47,391 nucleotides of DNA. Source: Deltaproteobacteria bacterium (GTDB lineage: Archaea > Thermoplasmatota > Poseidoniia > Poseidoniales > Poseidoniaceae). The translations under genes and the position numbers were made by a program. Below, piece by piece: positions 1 to 7,036 of the stretch. The stretch is taken from contig JAOMAZ010000011.1 of NCBI GenBank assembly GCA_028344335.1, positions 1 through 47,391 of the forward strand, read 5' to 3'. Every line of letters begins with the position of its first letter. Position 1 is the stretch's first letter. The notes beneath the pieces are model-generated. The model searched no databases. It was not told the origin of the DNA and was given only the letters and a program-made list of their open reading frames with translations.

Positions 1-512
1 ATCCAGCCAGGAGTAGGAGGCGTCATCTTGGTTATTCCATCACCATCAGGAATGTAGGAATTATCCCACCAAGAATCTTCACCGGGATAATCCAAGGAAT
101 CAACAAGAGTTCCATCAGGCATCAATAAATTTGCACTATCTGCGTCGAAGTAATCCAATTCGATTCCAGTATCGGCTCTAAAGAATACGATTCTTTCATC
201 GGGTTGTAATGTAGTATTCCAGCCGATTGAACATTGAGCGGAGCCTGCTGCGAGGTTATCATCAAGCCACCAATTTGAGATATTCACTACCTCATTACCG
301 CGATTCCATAACTCAATGAATTGGTCGGAAGAAGAACCGATATAACCATCATTATTCCAGTCGGTGCCGTTGTATTCCTCACTACTAGCCGAAACCAAGA
401 TTTCTGAAATGATGACATCGGGCAGAGTAGATTCTTCCCCTTCTACAGTAATTGGCAAGGAATATAGCAGCATTAAAGATACCAATCCAATGCACAATAG
501 GTAGGGCTTCAT
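1..512 (-). CDS. Secreted lamin-tail-domain (LTD) protein, incomplete at window edge
   Basis: Reading the minus strand from an ATG at 510-512 gives an uninterrupted frame of about 170 codons that runs off the start of the window, so the C-terminus is not visible. The first 25 or so residues form a signal peptide (MKPYLL start, hydrophobic core, then SLPITVEG). The mature part begins with VIISEILVSA and continues through DQFIELWNRG, NISNWWLDD and PDGTLVDSLDYPG. These are hallmarks of the lamin-tail domain, an immunoglobulin-like fold common on secreted archaeal and bacterial proteins and often joined to nucleases or other enzymes. A purine-rich GGGGTGGG lies shortly before the ATG. It is transcribed away from the thioredoxin-fold gene. 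The domain call is fairly secure; what the missing part does is unknown. Confidence 0.75.
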   Translation of the reverse strand, partial: MKPYLLCIGLVSLMLLYSLPITVEGEESTLPDVIISEILVSASSEEYNGTDWNNDGYIGSSSDQFIELWNRGNEVVNISNWWLDDNLAAGSAQCSIGWNTTLQPDERIVFFRADTGIELDYFDADSANLLMPDGTLVDSLDYPGEDSWWDNSYIPDGDGITKMTPPTPGW

Positions 513-612
513 GGCTTGCCCACCCCTGTTCTCTTCAAGAATCCTACCATGGTGAATACTGGTACTTTTTGCCTAGTCTTTCAAGTAGGTAGTCACAAAG
601 CCCACAGATGGG

Positions 613-987
613 GTGCAGCCAGTGAGTAATGCAATGGAGATGAAATGGAACAACATAGAATCAACATTGGGTGATAATGAGACGGTTTTCATTGATTGCT
701 GGAATCCTGAAGAGCCAAATCTAAAGGAATGGAGACCAGCATATGACAAGGCGGCAGTTGCAAACAAAGATGTGGTATTTGCCAGAATTAATACCATAAA
801 AGAACCGGAATTAGCTGAAGCCTTGGGGATTGCTAAAACCCCGACATTAATGGTTGTCAAGAAGCGCATGGATATCTTACAAAAGACTGGTCCTTTAGAG
901 GAAGAAACTCTGTTGGATTTGATCCAAGTGGTTCGGGATTTGAATGTAGATGAACTGGGATTACATGCTTGTTCACATGATGAGTAG
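613..987 (+). CDS. Thioredoxin-fold protein lacking the CxxC active site
   Basis: The frame from GTG at 613 encodes 124 residues. An ATG at 634 or 640 is an equally likely start, because no clear Shine-Dalgarno site decides between them. The protein has the thioredoxin outline: a beta strand ending FIDCWNPEEP where an active thioredoxin carries WCGPC, then an alpha helix, the strand VVFARINT, and a TPTLMVVK segment with the cis-proline. The two redox cysteines are absent; the only Cys near the site precedes the Trp. It is therefore unlikely to be a dithiol oxidoreductase and may be a structural or binding thioredoxin-like protein. It is followed after 40 bases by the glycerophosphodiesterase-like gene on the same strand. 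Cellular role unknown. Confidence 0.7.
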   Translation: MQPVSNAMEMKWNNIESTLGDNETVFIDCWNPEEPNLKEWRPAYDKAAVANKDVVFARINTIKEPELAEALGIAKTPTLMVVKKRMDILQKTGPLEEETLLDLIQVVRDLNVDELGLHACSHDE

Positions 988-1027
988 CCGACGCATTGAA
1001 GTGCAATTGCTTTCATAGGGTGCTTTC

Positions 1028-1627
1028 ATGGGGAACATGGGCCACAGGTTAGGGGGCGATATTCTCCCCCATCCCGAGAATACCTTACAATGTTTAAACT
1101 CGGCAAAGGGCCTTCAAGTTCATAAGAAATTCCGCTATTGGGAATTCGATGTAAATGAAACCAAAGATGGAGAATTAATCGTCTACCATAATGATTTATT
1201 TCAGGGAAAGCTAATCCGCGAATGGCTCTCGAAGGATTTGTTGAGAAAGGCCAAAGAAGAATCCGAGTTAGATATCCCCCTACTATCAGATGTTTTGAAC
1301 TCCCTAGCAGATAGTACAAAACCAGTAAGAATAGAAATCAAGAATTTGCATTCAGATATTGGGCGACAAAAATTCATCGACATGGTAGCAAGTGCGCGTA
1401 ATGAGCATGGTTGGAATTGCAAGGCCATCGCTTGGAAAGAACGCTTTCGAGATGCATTCCCTAAAGAAGACCGCCTACGCTGGTCCAAAGCCTTTGAGGA
1501 AAAGGGACTGCGGCTTTGTAGGGTAGGTATGCATCATGTTGATTTATTCAAAGCCCATACCTCACCAGTTGGTCGAATGATGTTCACATTGGGGCTTGGA
1601 CCTATCTCAAAGCGACCTCGGCGCTGA
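1028..1627 (+). CDS. Glycerophosphodiester phosphodiesterase-like protein
   Basis: 199 residues from ATG 1028. The N-terminal half carries the GDPD signature in order: GHRLGG (catalytic His-Arg), HPENTLQ (metal-binding Glu), YWEFDVNETKDGE (the E-x-D pair and TKDG) and IVYHND (second His). PVRIEIKN further on matches the next barrel strand. Family members hydrolyse glycerophosphodiesters released from membrane lipids to an alcohol and glycerol phosphate. At 199 residues it is shorter than the usual 240-260, and the C-terminal barrel strands are not obvious, so substrate range may differ. No signal peptide is seen, so it is probably cytoplasmic. It lies between the thioredoxin-fold gene and a lipoprotein gene, possibly in one transcript. 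Confidence 0.75.
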   Translation: MGNMGHRLGGDILPHPENTLQCLNSAKGLQVHKKFRYWEFDVNETKDGELIVYHNDLFQGKLIREWLSKDLLRKAKEESELDIPLLSDVLNSLADSTKPVRIEIKNLHSDIGRQKFIDMVASARNEHGWNCKAIAWKERFRDAFPKEDRLRWSKAFEEKGLRLCRVGMHHVDLFKAHTSPVGRMMFTLGLGPISKRPRR

Positions 1628-1667
1628 ATGCCAATCAACATATACAGCAGTTGACAGGCTTAGATTC

Positions 1668-3212
1668 ATGGAGATGCCAAAGCGGTTATTCTTCACCACT
1701 TTCGTGGTGCTTTCGATGCTGGCAAGTGGTTGCCTTGGAAGTAATGAGGCTCTTGTCCCTGATGGAGATGAAATGGATGCCTTTTCAGAATATCAGCAGG
1801 TAGATACAGAGATGGAAACTCATGTTGATTTGCGCCAATTCCTTTCTATTGATTTGGCATATGTGGATAATTGGTCTAATTTAACCGATGATACATTCAT
1901 TCAGCAACTTATCGATTCAGGTCATGCGTCGAACTTTTCATGGGCAGTATATGATGCAACATATGGCGGCAATTGTTGTGAGCATTATATTGCTGCAACT
2001 AAGGAGGGAAGCATCTTAAATTTCGGTGGCGAATACCCCGTTTGGTCGCATGACCGAGGACATGAATGGGACACCTATCTGCCAACAATAATACCTGATA
2101 CAAGTTGTCGAACACCAGCGCCAACCGCTCCCGGTCAAGAAGGCCTTGGAGAAGGCAGTATCGTACAAGCAGTCAATGGAGATTTAATCTCGATGGGTTG
2201 GTTTCCATATGCCGGACTGGACTTGAAAGTTGACAAATTCTATGCCTTCCTTTATGACGAAAATGCTGGTAGTTGGAGTTGGTGCTACAATCGCATAACC
2301 GAGCCTTTCTATGACCGCTCTTGGCAAGTCGAAATAGTTGGCCCAATTCAATCCAATATTGGCAGTAATGATTGGGGTTCATTCGTCATCTCTAATTTCT
2401 GGCACCAGACTCAGAATGTTGGAGGCCAAGTATCAATCGACGGACTCAATTATTATCCAATTTCATTCCCCGAAAGAAATGATGATATCGATATTGTTGA
2501 ATTGGATCTAAATGCCAGTTCCTTGGGAGTGGAATGGGATTTTACCAAGCCACATAAAGAAATGAGAGCATTACCCGTACCAGAATCGAATGGTGGTGGT
2601 TTGCTATTCCCGAATTACTTCTCAAATGGAGATGATGCTTATCTTGGAACAACCTTGACATGGGTTTCAGACCCCAGTTTAATCGAAGGTGGAATGTGGA
2701 TTGGTGAATGGTATAGACACCAAGTCAACGGCGCAGGATTGCCTTCTGAATATTGTAATATCGCATCCCAAGGTGGTTTACATTGTTTCATTAAAGAAGA
2801 CAGAATAATCACTCATATGCTCTCATGGGATGGAGGCTATACTTGGCAAAATCAAAGCTATAATTTCATTGGCCTCGCAGAGTCTATTGAAGAATGGGAA
2901 TTCCACATCAGTGGCGAGAATGATTTGGCAATTCTCAATGTCCGTTATCAGGACCACCTCGGCCCTGATGTTGACACCGTCTTCCATATACGTGGATATA
3001 GTGAAAGTTTGGTCCCAGATAGCATGACTTTTGTGGGCCTTGGAGACCTTGATTCTACCAGTGGAGCAGGGAATGATATCCGCTTTGATTTTGCCAGTAT
3101 CACAATTCTAAATGATGGAGGTGCAGTTATTGCCTATCATGATTCTAGCGACCCTGACCCATTATTCGCTGTTGAGCAAGAGATGCCAGACTATGGTCCT
3201 GAAGACTCTTGA
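1668..3212 (+). CDS. Asp-box (BNR/sialidase-like) beta-propeller lipoprotein
   Basis: I start this at ATG 1668 (514 residues), not at the open frame's first codon at 1596, because the protein then begins with a clean lipoprotein signal: MEMPKRLFF, a hydrophobic stretch, then LASGC with the lipid-modified Cys at about residue 22. The body has repeated Trp/Gly/Asp-rich strands. Two fit the Asp-box pattern S-x-D-x-G-x-x-W: SHDRGHEWD and SWDGGYTWQ, typical of sialidase-type and related six- or seven-bladed propellers. No catalytic Arg triad of true sialidases could be assigned, so a binding or unknown hydrolytic role is as likely. It should sit on the outer face of the cytoplasmic membrane. It starts 40 bases after the phosphodiesterase-like gene and its end overlaps a small minus-strand gene by 22 bases. 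Confidence 0.7.
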   Translation: MEMPKRLFFTTFVVLSMLASGCLGSNEALVPDGDEMDAFSEYQQVDTEMETHVDLRQFLSIDLAYVDNWSNLTDDTFIQQLIDSGHASNFSWAVYDATYGGNCCEHYIAATKEGSILNFGGEYPVWSHDRGHEWDTYLPTIIPDTSCRTPAPTAPGQEGLGEGSIVQAVNGDLISMGWFPYAGLDLKVDKFYAFLYDENAGSWSWCYNRITEPFYDRSWQVEIVGPIQSNIGSNDWGSFVISNFWHQTQNVGGQVSIDGLNYYPISFPERNDDIDIVELDLNASSLGVEWDFTKPHKEMRALPVPESNGGGLLFPNYFSNGDDAYLGTTLTWVSDPSLIEGGMWIGEWYRHQVNGAGLPSEYCNIASQGGLHCFIKEDRIITHMLSWDGGYTWQNQSYNFIGLAESIEEWEFHISGENDLAILNVRYQDHLGPDVDTVFHIRGYSESLVPDSMTFVGLGDLDSTSGAGNDIRFDFASITILNDGGAVIAYHDSSDPDPLFAVEQEMPDYGPEDS

Positions 3213-3367
3213 TTCTTCTTCTCTATTAAATCGAGATAAATCATCGCTGCAAGTATCTGAATAACGGTAGCAGTAGTACTGATTGAATGAGAGTTACTAA
3301 GCCACCAAGTGCCACCATAAGTAGCAGCACTTGAAAGCAATGAGAGACCTGCTTTTCTACCTTCCAT
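3191..3367 (-). CDS. Small hydrophobic protein (58 residues)
   Basis: A minus-strand frame from ATG (complement of 3365-3367) to TAG (complement of 3191-3193) encodes 58 residues. It has two moderately hydrophobic stretches, one around AGLSLLSSAATYGGTWWL and one around TATVIQILAAMIYLDLI, then a charged tail EKKNQESSGP. This two-helix, charged-tail layout is typical of small archaeal membrane proteins, and the frame fills an otherwise empty 269-base gap. It overlaps the lipoprotein end by 22 bases and shows no strong Shine-Dalgarno site. No family recognised. It may be a chance frame, hence moderate confidence. Confidence 0.45.
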   Translation of the reverse strand: MEGRKAGLSLLSSAATYGGTWWLSNSHSISTTATVIQILAAMIYLDLIEKKNQESSGP

Positions 3368-3422
3368 GGTACTTCGAATTATTCATCCAACTTGAAAATG
3401 TTGCCGGATAGACAGCGAACGG

Positions 3423-3432
3423 TGATATATAC
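3423..3432 (+). promoter_or_regulatory. Likely TATA box for the 2-oxoacid oxidoreductase operon
   Basis: The sequence TGATATATAC lies about 50 bases before the first ATG of the oxidoreductase gene. An archaeal TATA box places transcription start roughly 25 bases downstream, near 3450-3458, leaving a short leader with the AGGTGAT ribosome site. This is a pattern reading only; no transcript data are available. Confidence 0.45.
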
Positions 3433-3449
3433 GCTTCAACCCCCCCATT

Positions 3450-3464
3450 CTGCCCGTAGGGCAG
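3450..3464. promoter_or_regulatory. GC-rich inverted repeat at the predicted transcription start
   Basis: CTGCCC, three-base spacer GTA, GGGCAG: a perfect six-base-pair dyad just after a run of seven C. It lies about 20 bases downstream of the TATA-like element and 17 bases before the ATG. Its position over the predicted start site fits an operator or an RNA leader hairpin controlling the oxidoreductase operon. The regulator is unknown. Confidence 0.35.
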
Positions 3465-3480
3465 TCAACACAGGTGATGT

Positions 3481-5415
3481 ATGATGGCAGTAAGATATCC
3501 TGGGATTCCAACAACCACAGATGGCTCTGGACAAGTAGTCCATGTTGAGACCAATATAACCGAGGGTTCTGCGGCTTATCCAATCACTCCTTCTACTAGC
3601 ATGGGAGTTGGCTATGGTATTGCATATTCCAATGGCGTGAAAAATCTCTGGGGGACAAAATTGGCTTTTCTTGAGCCAGAATCTGAGCATTCAAGCGCTT
3701 CAGCAGCTGAAGGTTTTGCTGTGGCAGGAGGAAGGGTTACCAATTTCACATCTGGTCAAGGACTCATTTTAATGAAGGAAGTTCTCTATGTTATCAGCGG
3801 CAAAAGGCTACCGATAGTTTTCCATATTGGTTCACGAGCGATGACCAGCCAATCACTGAATGTTCATGCAGGGCACGATGATATCATGGGAGTCTCAGAT
3901 GTCGGCTGGGGAATTCTTTTCGCTAGAAACGCTCAAGAAGCAGGCGATCTTGCTTTAATCGCTCGTAAAACTGCAGAGGTAACAAGCACTCCCTTTTTCA
4001 ATGTGCAAGATGGTTTCCTAACTACTCACACCATCGAGAATACTTTGCTTTGCGAGCCTGAATTTATGAAGGAATATATCGGTGACCCAGCCGACCATCT
4101 CCGCAATTTGATGGACCCATATAATCCAATAATGACCGGTGTCGTTCAAAATCAAGATTCTTACATGAAGGGAAAAATCGCTCAACGCTATTTCACAGAT
4201 ACTGTCAAGCCAGCACTACTTGATTCGATGGCACAATTTACTGAAGCAACGGGAAGACCCTATGGCTTAATTGATTGTTATCAGATGGAGGACGCTGAAG
4301 TTTGTATCATTGGAATTGGCTCGATGATTGAAACAACAACCACTGTAATCGATGACTTGAGAGCAGAAGGACGCAAAGTTGGCTGCATTCATGTCACTTG
4401 CTACCGTCCCTTTCCAGGAGCTGAATTAGCAGCAGCAGTTGCCAATTGTAAGGCGGTAGCAGTGCTTGAGAGAATGGATGACCCGATGGCAGAATCGAAT
4501 CCACTGACTGCTGAATTTAAGGCTTCATTAGTCGATGCATTGCAAGGAATGCCAGGATTTCCCACCATCGAAAAGATGCCTACAGTTCACAGTGGGTCCT
4601 ATGGTTTGGGAAGCCGTGATATTACAAGTGGGGATATTGCCGCAATCTATAACCTCCTTGAATCAGATGCCGCACCGCGCTATTTCTGTATCGGCATAAA
4701 CCACCCAACAGCCCTAACACCCGTGTCTGGAATTGATGGCAGACCGAAGGGCTCATTCAGTATGCGTGGCCACAGTGTAGGTGGTTTCGGTTCAGTTACA
4801 ACAAACAAAATCATTGCCACAGTGTCTGCAGATTTATTCGGAAAAACAGTGCAAGCATTTCCAAAGTATGGTTCTGAAAAGAAAGGACTTCCAACCAACT
4901 TCTTCCTGACAATAGCCGATGAGAGAATCAAGATTCATCATGAATTGGATATTCTTGACTTCATCGCAGTGCAAGATGTTCACGCTTTTGAAACCAGCAA
5001 TCCATTGAAGGGATTACGTGAAGGTGGCACAGTATTCCTTCAATCAACAGCCCAGTCTGACGAGGAAGTTTGGCAAGGATTACCTGAGGCTGCCCGACAA
5101 ACTATTCTTGAAAATAAGATACGAATACTCTATCTTGACACTGCAAAAATTGCCAGAGAAGTAAGCAGCAGTGCTGATTTGATTATCCGTATGCAAGGGA
5201 TCATCTTATTGGGAATTTTCCTTAGGTCAACTCCATTCGCCAGCCAAACCCCTGAAGTAGAACTCTACTCTTCAATAGAAGATAGCCTGCGAAAATACTT
5301 CGGAAAGCGTGGTGAGAAGGTGGTTCAAGAGAACTTAACTTGCGTTAAGCGAGGCTATGCAGAAGTCAACATCATTCAACCGGAAGATGCACCAAGCATG
5401 GAGGTGAGCGCATGA
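3481..5415 (+). CDS. nifJ: Pyruvate:ferredoxin oxidoreductase-type enzyme, alpha-gamma part (NifJ domains I-III)
   Basis: 644 residues matching the N-terminal half of NifJ-type pyruvate:ferredoxin oxidoreductase. Domain I (about 1-250) has YPITPSTSMG near residue 33 and the substrate-carboxylate Arg in GSRAMTSQ near 117. Domain II (about 255-400) has the VCIIGIGSM segment. Domain III (about 410-640) has GGFGSVTTNK near 430 and ends with the LREGGTVFLQS strand. These enzymes cleave pyruvate or another 2-oxoacid with CoA to acyl-CoA and CO2, reducing ferredoxin. Cofactor and iron-sulfur domains are on the next gene, whose ATG overlaps this stop (ATGA), so translation is coupled. AGGTGAT precedes two adjacent ATGs (3481, 3484). 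In most bacteria NifJ is one chain; here the break falls after domain III. Pyruvate is the best guess for substrate but is not proven. Confidence 0.88.
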   Translation: MMAVRYPGIPTTTDGSGQVVHVETNITEGSAAYPITPSTSMGVGYGIAYSNGVKNLWGTKLAFLEPESEHSSASAAEGFAVAGGRVTNFTSGQGLILMKEVLYVISGKRLPIVFHIGSRAMTSQSLNVHAGHDDIMGVSDVGWGILFARNAQEAGDLALIARKTAEVTSTPFFNVQDGFLTTHTIENTLLCEPEFMKEYIGDPADHLRNLMDPYNPIMTGVVQNQDSYMKGKIAQRYFTDTVKPALLDSMAQFTEATGRPYGLIDCYQMEDAEVCIIGIGSMIETTTTVIDDLRAEGRKVGCIHVTCYRPFPGAELAAAVANCKAVAVLERMDDPMAESNPLTAEFKASLVDALQGMPGFPTIEKMPTVHSGSYGLGSRDITSGDIAAIYNLLESDAAPRYFCIGINHPTALTPVSGIDGRPKGSFSMRGHSVGGFGSVTTNKIIATVSADLFGKTVQAFPKYGSEKKGLPTNFFLTIADERIKIHHELDILDFIAVQDVHAFETSNPLKGLREGGTVFLQSTAQSDEEVWQGLPEAARQTILENKIRILYLDTAKIAREVSSSADLIIRMQGIILLGIFLRSTPFASQTPEVELYSSIEDSLRKYFGKRGEKVVQENLTCVKRGYAEVNIIQPEDAPSMEVSA

Positions 5416-7025
5416 CCATAAAGCCAGCAAGAAACTTAACTGCCCACGACAAGGATTTCTTTGACATAGAGGATTTTGAAAGCCGAATTGTAGGTTCCTA
5501 CAATGAGGGACACGCCTCTACAAGTTTAGAAGCAGACAAAGTCCATGCTCGCTCGCTTATCCCCGCTGGTACAGGAAAACTGCGAGACTTCTCATACATC
5601 GCAGATGAAATCCCTGAATTCCTCCCCGATAATTGCGTAGGTTGCATGGATTGTGTTACCATGTGCCCAGATACTGCTATTCTTGGTAAAGTAATCAGCG
5701 AAGATACTCTTCAAGAAGGACTGTTAGGGCTTGATAGCAATGGTTCTGATGATATGGAAAAGTTATGGCCAAAAGTCCGCAAGTACTGGGATAACCGTGA
5801 GAAGAAAGGTCAGAAGCCTGGACGTTTTGGAATTTTCATCGATCCTAGCAAGTGTAAAGGCTGTGCAGAATGTGTGGACGTTTGTGGCTCAAAGAATGCT
5901 TTAGCAATGATTCCAAAAGCAAAGATGGGCGAAGAAGTACATCAAAACCTCTGGGATTTTTACCAGAGCATGGGAGATACCGACCAAGATTATGTCAATG
6001 AAAAATCGGTTATGGATATTATGCTAAGAGAAAAGAGTTTACTCTATGCGGGTGGTGCTGGTTCATGCGCGGGTTGTGGTGAGGCTACAGCATTGAGAAT
6101 GATGGCTGCAGTTCTTGGTTATGATCACGGAGCAGAAAATGCTGCCATCGTTAATTCAACCGGTTGCTCAACAGTTTATGGCAGTACTTACCCATACAAT
6201 CCTTGGAAGATTCCTTGGACAAACTCTCTGTTTGAGAATGGACCAACCGACGCAATGGGCGTAAGGACTCGCTGGGACCAAATTGGTTGGGAGGATAAGA
6301 AACTCTGGGTTATCGGCGGAGATGGCGCCATGTATGACATTGGATTTGGGGCATTATCGCGACTTCTTGCAAGTGGAATGGATATCAAAATCTTAGTCTT
6401 AGATACTCAAGTTTATTCCAATACCGGAGGTCAAGCTTCAACTGCTTCATTCACTGGTCAAGATACAAAATTCTACTCTCATGGAAAAGCAGTTCATGGA
6501 AAGATGGAGAGAAGGAAGGAACTTGGAGCAATTGCAGCAATGCACCCAGGGGTCTATGTTGCACAAACTGTCACCAGTCTTCCTAACCACTTTTACCGCG
6601 CTATTAGAGAAGCCAATGCCCACAAAGGACCAGCCGTTATTAGTGTCTATACAACTTGTCAACCAGAGCATGGGGTTGCTGATAATTCATCTTACGAACG
6701 TTCCAATATGGCTCTTGCTAGCCGCGCTTGGCCAATTTTCATCTATGACCCAAGCAAAGGCCCTCGTTTCCAAGATAGATGGGATTTGCGTGGAAATCCA
6801 AGCCCAAAGCGAGATTGGCACCGTAAAAAAGATGAAAATGGAGAATGGCAAGATATCAAGTTCAGACATTTTGCGGCAGGAGAAGGTAGGTTCCGAAAGC
6901 AATTTGACAAGGATGGAAAACCTATGAAAATGATTCATAGCGCCGAAGCAGACAGAGTTTCATTCTGGAATCGTTTACAAGATATGGCTGGAGTAGATAG
7001 AGTGATTCTAGAGGACGCAGAATAA
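5412..7025 (+). CDS. nifJ: Pyruvate:ferredoxin oxidoreductase-type enzyme, ferredoxin-beta part (NifJ domains V-VI)
   Basis: 537 residues completing the enzyme begun by the upstream gene. Two [4Fe-4S] ferredoxin motifs are clear: CVGCMDCVTMCP near residue 76 and CKGCAECVDVCG near 147. The thiamine diphosphate domain follows: SCAGCGEAT near 217, STGCSTVYG, GGDGAMYDIG (Mg/ThDP-binding GDG) near 302 and YSNTGGQ near 337. The Cys ligands of the third, proximal cluster are all present: the CAGC pair, the TGCS Cys and the TTCQPEHG Cys. The ATG overlaps the previous stop by four bases. The last 80 residues are charged and Trp/Arg-rich. It ends 11 bases from the convergent isoleucyl-tRNA synthetase stop. 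Together the two chains should supply acetyl-CoA and reduced ferredoxin. Confidence 0.9.
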   Translation: MTIKPARNLTAHDKDFFDIEDFESRIVGSYNEGHASTSLEADKVHARSLIPAGTGKLRDFSYIADEIPEFLPDNCVGCMDCVTMCPDTAILGKVISEDTLQEGLLGLDSNGSDDMEKLWPKVRKYWDNREKKGQKPGRFGIFIDPSKCKGCAECVDVCGSKNALAMIPKAKMGEEVHQNLWDFYQSMGDTDQDYVNEKSVMDIMLREKSLLYAGGAGSCAGCGEATALRMMAAVLGYDHGAENAAIVNSTGCSTVYGSTYPYNPWKIPWTNSLFENGPTDAMGVRTRWDQIGWEDKKLWVIGGDGAMYDIGFGALSRLLASGMDIKILVLDTQVYSNTGGQASTASFTGQDTKFYSHGKAVHGKMERRKELGAIAAMHPGVYVAQTVTSLPNHFYRAIREANAHKGPAVISVYTTCQPEHGVADNSSYERSNMALASRAWPIFIYDPSKGPRFQDRWDLRGNPSPKRDWHRKKDENGEWQDIKFRHFAAGEGRFRKQFDKDGKPMKMIHSAEADRVSFWNRLQDMAGVDRVILEDAE

Positions 7026-7036
7026 CACATTATAGT

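Noticed and set aside
573-1016. Minus-strand open frame covering the thioredoxin-fold gene
   Set aside because: The plus frame has a coherent thioredoxin fold; the minus product has no recognisable domain.
1596-1667. Upstream extension of the Asp-box lipoprotein
   Set aside because: It would bury the lipoprotein signal and overlap the phosphodiesterase-like gene; ATG 1668 gives a normal lipobox position.
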